A stretch of 57,317 nucleotides of DNA from Terriglobales bacterium (GTDB lineage: Bacteria; Acidobacteriota; Terriglobia; Terriglobales; Acidobacteriaceae). This document shows positions 32,096 to 41,289 of the stretch, one piece after another. Positions within the stretch are counted from its first letter, which is position 1. Each line of letters opens with the position of its first letter. The stretch spans positions 1-57,317 of the forward strand of contig JASHOU010000033.1 in the NCBI GenBank assembly GCA_030038475.1, written 5' to 3'. The notes beneath the pieces are model-generated. The model did not search any database, was not told where the DNA came from, and was given only the letters and a program-made list of their open reading frames with translations. Both the position numbers and the translations under genes were made by a program.

Positions 32096-33959
32096 CGTAC
32101 GATGACCCGAGCGTCAGCAGTGCCTTTCTTAGTTTTCCGTGGCGCTGCGTTAGATGGAGGTAGAGCATTTCATCGGCCTTGGATTTGGCGCGGATGATTC
32201 GCACGAGGGATTCTTTCTCTTCCCGAGTCCATGCGCGCAATCCCGGGCGACCCATCAGGACGAGCGCGAAGTTGTCGAAGGCTGCTTTCTCGAGCGGCGT
32301 CCAAGAAGAGACGACGCCGTTTGTCAGACCCAGCGCCCGTTCGAGCGCCCGGCGCGCGTGCTCGCGCATCCGCGTGGCGTCGCCGCGGAAATCGCGGGCC
32401 ATGCGGCGGTTGACTTCGAGTCCAATGGTGCGGGTTGAGAAGGTGTCCCACGCGCCGGTTTCACTGCCGGGCAATTCGTAAAATACATGTCCAGTCGCCA
32501 ACCGCTTCAGCACGCGCGCGGGCGTGCGGTACTTCGGATCGGCGGCGATTTTTTGCTCTTCGCGCTCCACTAGTTTTTGCAGATCGGGGCGTCCGGGACG
32601 GAAGCCGAGTTTGCGATAGAACCAGAATGCGCCGGATGCGATCGCCTCCTCGTTATCGTGGCCGAGTTGGTAGGGATAAACGGAGATGCAGGTGGCTCGC
32701 ATGAGATGACAGAGGCAACGGAGGACCTGGGCGTAGATCCATCCGGCTTCGCCGCCGCGGAAGGTGTAGAAGGTGTTGAAGCCGATCTCCATCCACTCGC
32801 AGAGGCCGATGGCTTCGATGTAGTTGATGGGCACGCCGTTCTTCAGCGTGAATCCGGCGACGTAGGCGCGCAAGGGCAAGCGGCGATCGGGAGGCAGGTT
32901 CCAGAGATAGATGACGACGCCGCGGGAGGAATCGGCTGCGTTTTGATTTTTGCCGGGATCGGCGCTTTTGCCGAGGTTGTCGCAGTTAAGATCGGTCCGC
33001 ATGACTGACGCCGGATCGCCGAGCGTGGTGCCGTAGAGTTCGCGGTAGCGAACCAGCATGACTTCGCGGATCAGGTCCATGCTCTCTTCGCCCTCGCGGC
33101 GTGAAAGCCGCGTCAGTTGAGGCGGACGGCGCGCCAGTTCATGGGCGAGCGAGACCTCGCTGCGCGCGATCAGTGGTTCGGTGTGGTAGAAAAATTTGCG
33201 GACCGGCTGACGGTTTCGCGTGCGAGTGAGCGTGGAGTTGTTGAGGTTCCAACGCAGGGGAAGGCGCAGTGATTCGTAGAGTTCGGCCTTTTGTTGGATG
33301 GGCAGCGGGAGGCGCTCGAAGCAAGAAATCAGCCACTCGGCGGTGGGGTTGTTTTTTGGGGCGGCGGTCGTTCTGGCGGCCGTTGTTTCTGCTGCAGTCT
33401 TTCGTGCGGTCGTACTGCCGGCGGCCGTCTCGAGCCATTTACGCCACGGCGTATCGGCTTCGACGTAGGCATCGTCTTCGAGCAGAGGCATGAAACGAGG
33501 GCCGATTGAGCCGAGCGCGCGTCCGGGATCGTAATCTTCATTGCTTTCGTTAGCACCGTTGTCGTTGCCCCATGCGATTTCGACGTGGCTTCTCATGCGC
33601 TTGACGAGCCAGCGGGCGAGGTCGAAGCTGAGCGTGTCTTGCATCTCGGTGCCGGCGATGCCGGAGAATTCAAAAGTATCGAAGTCGTCCATATCGGCGC
33701 CGGATTCGCGTAAGGCTTCGACTTTTTTGTAGAAAGTATTGAGAATGCGATCAGCGGCGCGGACGACGGCTGGACCTTGCGGGAAGGCGCGCAAGAAAAG
33801 AAGCGATTCGTGGAAGCGAATCAGCGATGCGGGATCGGGGAAGCGGGCGGCGTCGAGTTGTGTCAGCAGGTTCACGATGCGAACGGCTTCTCCGAATCCG
33901 AATTTGAAACGGCAGGCTTCTAGTTGGGCGAGTTGACGGTCGAGGATGATGGAGGCCAT
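32016..33959 (-). CDS. Large conserved protein with a GNAT-like segment, function unknown
   Basis: A 647-residue soluble protein that I do not recognise. The N-terminal 240 residues are helical. A low-complexity TTAARTTAA stretch lies near 185-200. Residues about 345-470 (GVVIYLWNLPPDRRLPLRAYVAGFTLKNGVPINYI...GAFWFYRKLGFRP) resemble the core of a GNAT acetyltransferase, with the FYRKLGFRP helix typical of its end. The C-terminal 150 residues are helical and basic. The tail overlaps the MFS transporter stop by 80 bases. An acyltransferase-like activity is inference only. Confidence 0.6.
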   Translation of the reverse strand: MASIILDRQLAQLEACRFKFGFGEAVRIVNLLTQLDAARFPDPASLIRFHESLLFLRAFPQGPAVVRAADRILNTFYKKVEALRESGADMDDFDTFEFSGIAGTEMQDTLSFDLARWLVKRMRSHVEIAWGNDNGANESNEDYDPGRALGSIGPRFMPLLEDDAYVEADTPWRKWLETAAGSTTARKTAAETTAARTTAAPKNNPTAEWLISCFERLPLPIQQKAELYESLRLPLRWNLNNSTLTRTRNRQPVRKFFYHTEPLIARSEVSLAHELARRPPQLTRLSRREGEESMDLIREVMLVRYRELYGTTLGDPASVMRTDLNCDNLGKSADPGKNQNAADSSRGVVIYLWNLPPDRRLPLRAYVAGFTLKNGVPINYIEAIGLCEWMEIGFNTFYTFRGGEAGWIYAQVLRCLCHLMRATCISVYPYQLGHDNEEAIASGAFWFYRKLGFRPGRPDLQKLVEREEQKIAADPKYRTPARVLKRLATGHVFYELPGSETGAWDTFSTRTIGLEVNRRMARDFRGDATRMREHARRALERALGLTNGVVSSWTPLEKAAFDNFALVLMGRPGLRAWTREEKESLVRIIRAKSKADEMLYLHLTQRHGKLRKALLTLGSSYATQSPAASESAPVARPSSPEPSSSPR

Positions 33960-34116
33960 GGAAAGTCCTCCTCAGAGTACAACATGGGACATTGGGCACG
34001 TTCCCCGCTCATTCGCAGCGAACGCGAGTAATGGTAGTGGGCTCATGGTTGAAAATTAGCCCACACCTGAATGAGTGGGCAGTCGCCGCCTAGGTCGATT
34101 ATGGTAGGCTTTCGCG

Positions 34117-34365
34117 ATGCGAAACTCTCTGGTTGTAGCCTTATGCTGTGTCACCCTTCTGGCGGTTCTCATTGACATTAGCCTGTGGCACAATGGTACT
34201 GTTCACGCTCAAAGCGGTCACACGATCTACGTCGACCCTATGAGGGGGTCCACCTTCGATACGCTAGGCCCCACGGTTAAGGTTCGCGGAACAAAGATCG
34301 TAGGATTCGCGTGCGGCGGACGCACAAGCGTCGGTGGTCCTGATTGCTTCGTCGCTTCAGAGTAG
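34117..34365 (+). CDS. Small secreted protein of unknown function
   Basis: An 82-residue protein with a signal-like N-terminus (MRNSLVVALCCVTLLAVLIDI) and a cysteine-containing mature part (FACGGRTSVGGPDCF). A hairpin GTTGAG-N6-CTCAAC follows the stop. No family is recognised. It is probably periplasmic or outside the cell. Confidence 0.55.
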   Translation: MRNSLVVALCCVTLLAVLIDISLWHNGTVHAQSGHTIYVDPMRGSTFDTLGPTVKVRGTKIVGFACGGRTSVGGPDCFVASE

Positions 34366-34417
34366 TAGTTGAGCCGCGACTCAACGGTCGAGGCAACGTT
34401 GGGGCGCCGCCCCATGC

Positions 34418-34423
34418 TATAAT
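34418..34423 (+). promoter_or_regulatory. Candidate -10 box upstream of yebC
   Basis: TATAAT at 34418-34423 matches consensus, but no good -35 is seen at the expected distance. If used, it would give a yebC leader of about 140 bases. The GC hairpin GGGGCGCCGCCCC immediately upstream would belong to the previous unit. Confidence 0.35.
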
Positions 34424-34571
34424 CTCCATTCGCCTGAACGATTTACGTCGAGGCTGATCCTGTGATTTCCTCCGCGGGCGGAATCCGCAGTTTCCGTGAA
34501 GGTTCCGATAAGGTTCCGAAAAGGCGCCGTAAATGAGCGCAATTCAAGTAATCTAGACACGAGGTAGAGCT

Positions 34572-35321
34572 ATGTCCGGCCATTCCAAGTGGGCGACAAT
34601 CAAACATAAAAAAGGCGCACTCGACGCCAAGCGCGGCAAGATTTTTACGCGCCTGATCAAAGAAATTGCGATGGCGGCGAAGTCGGGCGGCGACCCGGAT
34701 ATGAATCCGCGGCTGCGCACGGCGATTGCGGCGGCGAAGGCGGAGAACATGCCGGCCGACAACATCAAACGCGCCATCCAGCGAGGCACGGGCGAACTGC
34801 CGGGCGCGACCTACGAAGAATTTGTGCTCGAGGGATACGGGCCGGGCGGGGTTGCATTACTGGTGGAGATTTCAACCGACAACCGCAATCGAACGGTCAG
34901 CGAAATCCGGCACGTGTTCGGCAAAAACGGCGGGAACATGGCGTCGGCGGGCGCGGTGTCGTACATGTTCCACAAGAAGGGCGACATCATTATTCCCAAG
35001 TCGGCTGCCACGGTGGACGATTTGATGAACATTATCATCGAGGCGGGCGGCGAGGATGAACCGATCGACGATGGTGAGAATTGGGAAATTCTGACGACGA
35101 CTGCCGCCTACGAGGGCATGCTGGAGGCGCTAAAGAAGGCTGGCATTACGCCCGCGTCGTCCAGCGTGACGATGGTCCCGGACACCTACATCAAGCTCGA
35201 AGGGCAACAGGCTGCGACGATGATTCGCCTGCTCGAAGCGATGGAAGACCATGACGACGTGCAGAACGTACACGCCAACTTTGATATCGACCAGAAAGTG
35301 CTGGAAGAAGTTGCAGGCTAG
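34572..35321 (+). CDS. yebC: YebC/PmpR/TACO1-family protein
   Basis: A 249-residue protein starting [32 protein letters not shown], the canonical family opening. Diagnostic internal stretches are [35 protein letters not shown] and the late MVPDTYIKL. Members were called transcription regulators, and recent work links the family to translation of difficult peptides. Both roles are possible. Confidence 0.97.
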   Translation: MSGHSKWATIKHKKGALDAKRGKIFTRLIKEIAMAAKSGGDPDMNPRLRTAIAAAKAENMPADNIKRAIQRGTGELPGATYEEFVLEGYGPGGVALLVEISTDNRNRTVSEIRHVFGKNGGNMASAGAVSYMFHKKGDIIIPKSAATVDDLMNIIIEAGGEDEPIDDGENWEILTTTAAYEGMLEALKKAGITPASSSVTMVPDTYIKLEGQQAATMIRLLEAMEDHDDVQNVHANFDIDQKVLEEVAG

Positions 35322-35341
35322 AGAATCATCTAGCGATCTGC

Positions 35342-35457
35342 CATCGGGTGATCGGGTCATCGGGTGATCGCAAGTCAAGAACGACAATCAAAACACGGAG
35401 CCGTTGCTTACTTCAGATCACCCAACCACCCGATGACCCGATCACCAGATCACGCGA
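35342..35457. repeat. Palindromic intergenic repeat, ATCGGGTG family
   Basis: ATCGGGTGATCGGGTCATCG and following units (35342-35370) recur inverted as GATCACCCAACCACCCGATG and on (35415-35457). The unit is about 8-10 bases, iterated three times in each arm. It lies between yebC and tlyA and may form a long hairpin. Confidence 0.7.
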
Positions 35458-35604
35458 TAATTTTCCAAACTTTTCAACATGGCTGAGGAAAAGTTTGTGG
35501 AAAAGCGGGACCTTACTCTTGTAACCTTCTGTTAAAGAGTAGCTTCAGCATTCTGCACTGCGTCGGGTGCTTGCTGGATTGATTCTCCGTAAATCATTCA
35601 ATCC

Positions 35605-36402
35605 GTGAAGACGCGTCTCGACAAGTTGCTCGTCGATCGAGGATTGACGCCATCGCGCGAACGCGCGCAAGCGCTGATTCTGGCGGGAAAAGTTCTCGTC
35701 AATAACCAGAAGATCGAAAAGGCGGGTGCGGCGATTGAAGTGGATTCGACGCTGCGATTGCTGGGCGACGATCTCCGCTATGTGAGCCGTGGCGGGCTCA
35801 AGTTGGAGAAGGCTCTCGAACATTGGCAGATCGATCTTGGTGGCAAGGTTTGTCTGGACGTTGGCGCTTCGACCGGCGGCTTCAGCGACTGCATGTTGCA
35901 GCATGGCGCGGCCAAGGTGATTGCTGTGGATACCGGTTATGGCCAGATGGATTTCGGGCTGCGCAATGATCCACGCATGCGGCTGCTGGAGAAAACCAAT
36001 GCGCGCTACCTCAAGGCTGGCGATCTTCAATTGGATGATGCTGAGTCCAACGATATCAGCCAGGCGATTGCTTTTGTTGCCGTAGACGTTTCGTTCATCT
36101 CCGCTACTCTAGTGCTGCCTGCGGTGACTCACGCCGTTTTTTGCTCAAGCCAGATGACAAATGCCACGCGACAGATCGTGGTGTTAGTCAAACCGCAGTT
36201 CGAAGTGGGCAGGGAACTGGTGCGTAAAGGCGGAATCGTGCGTGACGAATCGGCGCAACGAGCGGCTGTGGCCAAGGTGGAAGCGGCGCTGGCCGAACTT
36301 GGATGCGCACGGACCGAATGGATCGAGTCTCCCATTCTGGGCGGCGAGGGCAATCGCGAATTCCTGCTGCATGGTGAGTTTTCGACGACGGCCCGCGGCT
36401 GA
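35605..36402 (+). CDS. tlyA: TlyA-family rRNA 2'-O-methyltransferase
   Basis: Methylates 16S/23S rRNA cytidines. The 265-residue product has an N-terminal S4-type RNA-binding domain (TRLDKLLVDRGLTPSRERAQALILAGKVLVN). The FtsJ-like methyltransferase follows with SAM motif DVGASTGGFSDCML near 87-100. AVDTGYGQ and VVLVKPQFEVGRE carry the K-D-K-type catalytic residues. The start is GTG. It lies 41 bases before nadK, a common actino- and acidobacterial pair. Confidence 0.93.
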   Translation: MKTRLDKLLVDRGLTPSRERAQALILAGKVLVNNQKIEKAGAAIEVDSTLRLLGDDLRYVSRGGLKLEKALEHWQIDLGGKVCLDVGASTGGFSDCMLQHGAAKVIAVDTGYGQMDFGLRNDPRMRLLEKTNARYLKAGDLQLDDAESNDISQAIAFVAVDVSFISATLVLPAVTHAVFCSSQMTNATRQIVVLVKPQFEVGRELVRKGGIVRDESAQRAAVAKVEAALAELGCARTEWIESPILGGEGNREFLLHGEFSTTARG

Positions 36403-36443
36403 TTCTGTACAATCGAAATCCAACATCAGAAAAAGCCGCAGAC

Positions 36444-37328
36444 ATGTCCGAATCCGCTCCGAGAAAAACCCGTAAGAAGACAGTCGCTATTATTTCGAAG
36501 CCGGGACGTCCCGAACTCTCCGAGATACTGCCGGCGCTTGAAAAGTGGCTCGTCGAGCGCAACTACACGGTGGTGATGGACCGGGAAAGCGCGGCCTATT
36601 TTTCAGGGTCGAACGTGGTGCCGCGAAACGAATTGGCCCAGAGCTCGCCCGATCTGGCGCTGGTATTGGGCGGTGACGGCACTCTGCTTTCGGCGGCGCG
36701 CGCAGTGGCAAAAGCGGGAACGCTGATTCTGGGAGTCAATCTCGGCACGCTCGGATTCATGACCGAGTTGAACATGGCCGATCTTTATCCCGCGCTGGAA
36801 TCGATCGAAAAAGAGAAGTACATCGTCGACAGCCGCTCCATGCTGAGCGGTTCGCTGATTCGGGGTGGCAAGACGATCGTCAATCATGCGGCCTTGAACG
36901 AGGTTGTCGTGAGCAAGAGCGCCATCGCGCGCCTGAACCACTTCGAGCTTTTTGTGAACAGTGAATTCGTTTCGAGTTACCGCGCCGATGCTTTGATCAT
37001 CGCAACGCCAACGGGATCAACCGCGTATTCGCTGGGAGCGGGTGGGCCGATTCTCAATCCCGATGTCGATGCGTTCCTGATTACGCCGGTTTCACCTCAT
37101 GGATTGACGCATCGTCCGGTGGTGGTGCGCGATACGGTAGAGGTCGAAATTCACGTCAAGACGGGGAAGGAAGAAGCGTATTTGAGTTTTGATGGGCAGG
37201 TTGGACTGCCAGCAGGCGGGGGCGATGTTGTGCGGTGTGTGAAGGCAAAGCATCAAGTTCGGCTGTTGCGTTTTCAGAAGACATTTTTTGAGGTGCTGGC
37301 CACGAAGCTCAAGTGGGGAGAACGGTAA
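36444..37328 (+). CDS. nadK: NAD kinase
   Basis: Makes NADP from NAD using ATP or polyphosphate. The 294-residue product has the kinase motif LGGDGTLLSAAR (GGDGT at 76-80), NLGTLGFMTE, NEVVVSK and the NAD-binding TPTGSTAYSLGAGGP. The length and all core motifs are normal. It follows tlyA closely and precedes a palindromic repeat. Confidence 0.97.
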   Translation: MSESAPRKTRKKTVAIISKPGRPELSEILPALEKWLVERNYTVVMDRESAAYFSGSNVVPRNELAQSSPDLALVLGGDGTLLSAARAVAKAGTLILGVNLGTLGFMTELNMADLYPALESIEKEKYIVDSRSMLSGSLIRGGKTIVNHAALNEVVVSKSAIARLNHFELFVNSEFVSSYRADALIIATPTGSTAYSLGAGGPILNPDVDAFLITPVSPHGLTHRPVVVRDTVEVEIHVKTGKEEAYLSFDGQVGLPAGGGDVVRCVKAKHQVRLLRFQKTFFEVLATKLKWGER

Positions 37329-37332
37329 GGGG

Positions 37333-37370
37333 CAGGTCTCAGGTGTCAGGTGTTAGGTCTCAGGGCTTAG
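37333..37370. repeat. AGGTCTCAGG-type repeat
   Basis: The run AGGTCTCAGGTGTCAGG, then TGTTAGGTCTCAGGGCTTAG, iterates a unit of about ten bases. It is related to the arms of the element at 29875-30015. It lies between nadK and the convergent lysA. Confidence 0.65.
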
Positions 37371-37381
37371 AATCCGCGCCG

Positions 37382-38719
37382 CTAGCGTTCCAGGCGGATT
37401 TGGTCGCTTGCGGTTTCGCGGTTGCGGATCAAACGCGAGCGGATGCCATCGACCAGCACCTCGGCGGCGCGGCCGCGGGTATTGTAGTTCGAAGCCAGCA
37501 CTGCGCCGTATGCGCCCGTGTCAAGAATAGCGAGCAGGTCGCCTTCCTGCATCACGGGCAGTTGGCGATCGCGCGCGAAAAAATCGCCAGTTTCGCAGAT
37601 CGGGCCGACGACATCTGTAATCTCTGTCTCACGTGGCGCTCGTTTCAGCGGCACAATTTCGTGATAGGCGCCATAGAGGGATGGGCGCAGCAGATCGTTC
37701 ATGGCGGTATCCACAATCAGAAAACGCTTGCCATTGTTCGTTTTGCGGTAAAGGACCCGGGTCAGCAACGTTCCTGCCGCGCCGACGATTGAACGGCCCG
37801 GTTCGAGCAGCAGATGAACATTCAATCTTTGACCATGCAATCTGTGAACATGCAATGAAGCGAGCACCGCTTTCGCGTAGGCCGTAATTTGTTTTTCGAA
37901 ATTCTGCCGCGGTTGCTCGTAGGAAATTCCCAGACCTCCGCCGGCATCGATGTAGCGAATCTCGTGACCTTGTTCGCGCAAGGCGTGAACGAGATCGGCC
38001 ACGCGGGTGAGCGCATCTCTGAAGTTGCTGACATCGGTGATCTGTGAGCCGATGTGAACGCTGACTCCAGCGACTTTCAAATACGGATGCTTTGACGCCT
38101 CGGCGTAGAGCTTCGTCGCATCGGGAATCGGCACGCCGAACTTATGCTGTTGGAGTCCGGTGGAAATGTAGGGATGAGTCTTGGCGGAGACGTCGGGATT
38201 GACGCGAACGGCCACGGCCGCGGGCGTTTTTAATCGCGTGGCGATGGAAGCAAGCAGGTTCAATTCCGAAGAGCTTTCAACGTTGAACAGAAGAATGCCC
38301 GAGCGCAGGGCAAGTTCCATCTCCGACGCGGTTTTACCCACGCCGGAAAACACAACTTTATGGGCGGCGTTGCGATTCACGCGCAGCACACGTTCGAGTT
38401 CTCCACCGGAAACGACATCGAAGCCTGCGCCTTCGCCAGCAATCAGGCGCAGGATCGCGAGCGTTGAACTGGCTTTGACGGAGTAGCACAGCGTATGCGG
38501 AATAGAGCGAAAGGCGCGAGCGAAGGCGCGCAGGCGGGCGCGAATCATGGCCGTGGAATAGACGTACAGCGGAGTTCCGTGGCGTGCGGCGAGGGCTTCG
38601 AGCGATACGGACTCGCAGTAGAGGGCCTGGTCGCGTACGTTTGTGCGTGTTCGCGAAGAAGCATTTCGATAAGCGAACGCGGAAGGACGTAAGTCCTGCG
38701 ATGTGCGGGATCGGCTCAC
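37382..38719 (-). CDS. lysA: Diaminopimelate decarboxylase
   Basis: Last step of lysine synthesis: meso-diaminopimelate to lysine. The 445-residue PLP enzyme has the Schiff-base lysine in CYSVKAS (K82), HIGSQITD, the phosphate-binding GGGLGISY, EPGRSIV and the CETGDFFA active-site Cys segment. The GTG start overlaps the SpoIIE phosphatase stop by four bases (GTGA), so it is translationally coupled to a signalling gene. The first 30 residues are polar and a later start is possible. Confidence 0.95.
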   Translation of the reverse strand: MSRSRTSQDLRPSAFAYRNASSRTRTNVRDQALYCESVSLEALAARHGTPLYVYSTAMIRARLRAFARAFRSIPHTLCYSVKASSTLAILRLIAGEGAGFDVVSGGELERVLRVNRNAAHKVVFSGVGKTASEMELALRSGILLFNVESSSELNLLASIATRLKTPAAVAVRVNPDVSAKTHPYISTGLQQHKFGVPIPDATKLYAEASKHPYLKVAGVSVHIGSQITDVSNFRDALTRVADLVHALREQGHEIRYIDAGGGLGISYEQPRQNFEKQITAYAKAVLASLHVHRLHGQRLNVHLLLEPGRSIVGAAGTLLTRVLYRKTNNGKRFLIVDTAMNDLLRPSLYGAYHEIVPLKRAPRETEITDVVGPICETGDFFARDRQLPVMQEGDLLAILDTGAYGAVLASNYNTRGRAAEVLVDGIRSRLIRNRETASDQIRLER

Positions 38720-40488
38720 TTGCGTTTGCCCGCTTCGGCTTTCACCCTGATGGCGACCACAGTCTGGTCATCGAATGCATCGACGCCAGCGGTGTACTCG
38801 CACACGGCCTTGAAGATTTCGTTCACCACGCAGTCGGCGGATTTGGAAGCGCAACCGGCGACGATTGCTTCCACACGCTGCGACCCGAAGGAGTGGCCGG
38901 TGCGATTGCGCGCATCGAGAATGCCATCGCTGTAGAAGACGAACAGGTCGCCGGGCTTGGCCTTGAAAGTGAATTCGTCGTAAGTGGTTTCGTCAAACAG
39001 CCCGAGGGGCAGGCCGGTTGCTTCAATAAATTCAATCTTGCCGTCATGGTAATAGATGGGCCGTGGCAAGCCCGAGTTTGCCAACGACAGCGTCCGCGTC
39101 TCGTCATCCCATACGGCGTAAATGATGGAAACAAACTGCGCGGCAATGCGGCGTTCGGCGAGCGACAGATTCACGGCCGAGAGCATTTCCGCCGGGGCAG
39201 GCTCAATCGGTGCGTGGGAACGCAGAATTCCGCTGACCAACGCGGCATAGATGGCGGCTGGTGCGCCTTTGCCGCTCACGTCGCCGACTGCGATGCCGAG
39301 GCGCGACAGCGAATAGGGAACGAAATCGTAGAGATCGCCGCCAATAGCGCGGGCGGGGACAAACTTGGCCTGAACTTCAAGATTTCGCATTTTGGGAAGC
39401 GTAGGTGGGAGCAAGCGAAATTGCAGTTCGCGCGCCAGCGCCAGATCGTGTTCGAGGCGGCGCTCCTGCCGGGCGATCTGCTCATAAAGGCGCGCGTTTT
39501 CAATGGCGATGGCGAGTTGCGCCGCCAGCGTGGTCAGGATGCGTTTGTGATCGTCGGTGAAATAGCCGCGGCGCGTGTGCTCCAGATCGAGCACCCCGAT
39601 GACCTTTTCCTGATAGATCAGCGGAACGGCCAGTTCGGAGCGCGTTTCGGGATTGGCGGCGATGTAAAGCGAATTCTTGGCGACATCGGGGACGAGCACG
39701 GCTTCTTTGGCCTGCGCAGCGTAGCCGACCACGCCGCGGCCGAGCGGAATGTCGTGCTTCAGATGCAAGGTTTCTTCGAAGCGCCGGGCGAAGCGGTGCT
39801 GCAGTTTTTCTCCTGTCTCGTCGAGCAGAAGAATGCTGAACATCTGGTAGTCGATCAGCCGCTTGAGCAGCTCGGCGATGCGTCTGAGCAGTTCATCGAG
39901 ATACAGAATGGAGGTGAGTTCGCGCGCAATCTCGTTCAACAAGAGCAAAGTCCGCGCCTGGCGCGTGATGCGGGTGTGCAGGCGCGCGTTCTCGATACCG
40001 ACGGCCATGCGTGAGGCAATCAGCGTAAGCAGGCGTTTGTGCTCTTCGGTGAAGAAATTTTTTTCGCGCGCCTCGATGTCGATCACGCCAATCACCCGGT
40101 TCTTGACGATCAGCGGAATCGCCAGCTCGGAGCGAACGTTGGGCAGGGCATCAATGAAAAAATGGTCCTCTGTTGTATCGGCGACGAGTACCGCCTCGCG
40201 AGTTTCAGCGGCGCGTCCGATAACGCCCTGGCCGATTTTCACGCGCAGGCGTTCGGCCATTCCCGGGGGATAGCCGACGCTGAAGCGGACGTAGAGTTTC
40301 TGAAGATGTTCGTTGAGCAACAGGATGGCGAAAATTTCGTAATCGATGACTTTGCGCACCAGTTCGGCGACGCGGCTCAGGGTGGTTTCGAGATCGAGCG
40401 TGGTATTGACCACGTCGGCCACTTCGAGCAGGAGTTTCACCTCGGAGGGGTGCAAAGTTGGCGAGGCGGTCGAGTTCACAGGGTCCAT
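38716..40488 (-). CDS. GAF-GAF-SpoIIE (PP2C) serine phosphatase
   Basis: A 590-residue soluble regulator. Two GAF domains lie at about 15-170 (LLEVADVVNTTLDLETTL...GVIGRAAETREAVLV) and 185-345 (LLNEIARELTSILYL...GVVGYAAQAKEAVLV). The C-terminal PP2C/RsbU phosphatase has ARAIGGDLYDF, AVGDVSGKGAPAAIYAALV and FYSDGILDARN, giving the metal-binding aspartates, and ends DDQTVVAI. Such proteins dephosphorylate anti-sigma antagonists in response to ligands or redox. ATG at 40488 is chosen. It is cotranscribed with lysA. Confidence 0.9.
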   Translation of the reverse strand: MDPVNSTASPTLHPSEVKLLLEVADVVNTTLDLETTLSRVAELVRKVIDYEIFAILLLNEHLQKLYVRFSVGYPPGMAERLRVKIGQGVIGRAAETREAVLVADTTEDHFFIDALPNVRSELAIPLIVKNRVIGVIDIEAREKNFFTEEHKRLLTLIASRMAVGIENARLHTRITRQARTLLLLNEIARELTSILYLDELLRRIAELLKRLIDYQMFSILLLDETGEKLQHRFARRFEETLHLKHDIPLGRGVVGYAAQAKEAVLVPDVAKNSLYIAANPETRSELAVPLIYQEKVIGVLDLEHTRRGYFTDDHKRILTTLAAQLAIAIENARLYEQIARQERRLEHDLALARELQFRLLPPTLPKMRNLEVQAKFVPARAIGGDLYDFVPYSLSRLGIAVGDVSGKGAPAAIYAALVSGILRSHAPIEPAPAEMLSAVNLSLAERRIAAQFVSIIYAVWDDETRTLSLANSGLPRPIYYHDGKIEFIEATGLPLGLFDETTYDEFTFKAKPGDLFVFYSDGILDARNRTGHSFGSQRVEAIVAGCASKSADCVVNEIFKAVCEYTAGVDAFDDQTVVAIRVKAEAGKRK

Positions 40489-40510
40489 GATAGCAGCCGG
40501 AGAATTTGCG

Positions 40511-40590
40511 ATTGGTAGTTTGTAATTGGTAATTTCACAGCAAAAACGCAGGGTTTTCAGATTACAAATTACCATTGCCAATTGCAAATC
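40511..40590. repeat. Palindromic repeat, ATTGGTAATTTG family (copy 1)
   Basis: ATTGGTAGTTTGTAATTGGT and on (40511-40535) pairs with ATTACAAATTACCATTGCCA and on (40561-40590). It lies upstream of the SpoIIE phosphatase, after hpt. The same element recurs at 52751-52827. Confidence 0.75.
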
Positions 40591-41147
40591 TAAGGGTTCT
40601 CGATCACGCAGATATCGGGCAGGTTGCGATAGCGCTCGGCATAGTCCAAGCCATAGCCGACGACGTAAGCATCGGGAATGGTGAAACCGATATATTGCGC
40701 GACAATCGGCTGCTTACGGCGCGAAGGCTTGTCGAGCAAGGCGGCAATGCGCAGGGTTCTTGGGCGATGAGCCTGGAGCAGCTTGGAAATGTAGTTGAGC
40801 GTGAGGCCGGTGTCGAGAATATCTTCAACCAAAATCACATTACGGTCGACGAGCGACTGATCTAAGTCTTTGGTGAGGCGGACTTCGCCGAGCGAATCCC
40901 AGGCGGCGTGGCCGGCGGGGTCGTCTTTGGCGCTGGGGCGATTGCCGTAACTGGAAACGCCGATGAAGTCGAAGGTGGCGTCGAGCGGAACGTGCCGCGC
41001 AAGATCGCTGAGAAAAATGGCCGCGCCTTTAAGAACGCCGACAAAGATGATCGATTGGCCGCGAAAATCGCGCGCGATTTCTTCTCCCAGTTCGGCAACC
41101 CGCCTGGCAATGGCTTCGCGCGAGAGCAATACTTTGAGTTCGGACAT
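40590..41147 (-). CDS. hpt: Hypoxanthine phosphoribosyltransferase
   Basis: Purine salvage: hypoxanthine or guanine plus PRPP to IMP/GMP. The 185-residue product has FVGVLKGAAIFLSDL, the PRPP loop VILVEDILDTGLTL near 105-118, KPSRRKQPIVAQYIGF and a DAYVVGYGLDYAERYR C-terminal loop. Length and motifs are normal. It reads leftward and the UPF0173 gene reads rightward, so they are divergent. Confidence 0.95.
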   Translation of the reverse strand: MSELKVLLSREAIARRVAELGEEIARDFRGQSIIFVGVLKGAAIFLSDLARHVPLDATFDFIGVSSYGNRPSAKDDPAGHAAWDSLGEVRLTKDLDQSLVDRNVILVEDILDTGLTLNYISKLLQAHRPRTLRIAALLDKPSRRKQPIVAQYIGFTIPDAYVVGYGLDYAERYRNLPDICVIENP

Positions 41148-41289
41148 TGAGCAACATGTTATACACGAGTTTGAGGCAACCGAGAACGGGGAAAATCAGA
41201 CTAAACCTTTTTGCGTATTCCCTGAAGCGTTGCGCGGCTTCAATGCCGTCGTTAGAATTCTAGTTCTCAACTTAATCGGGAGCGTTTTC

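Noticed and set aside
38584-40014. Rightward 476-codon frame
   Set aside because: Shadow of the GAF-GAF-SpoIIE phosphatase; long open antisense frames are common in this high-GC DNA.
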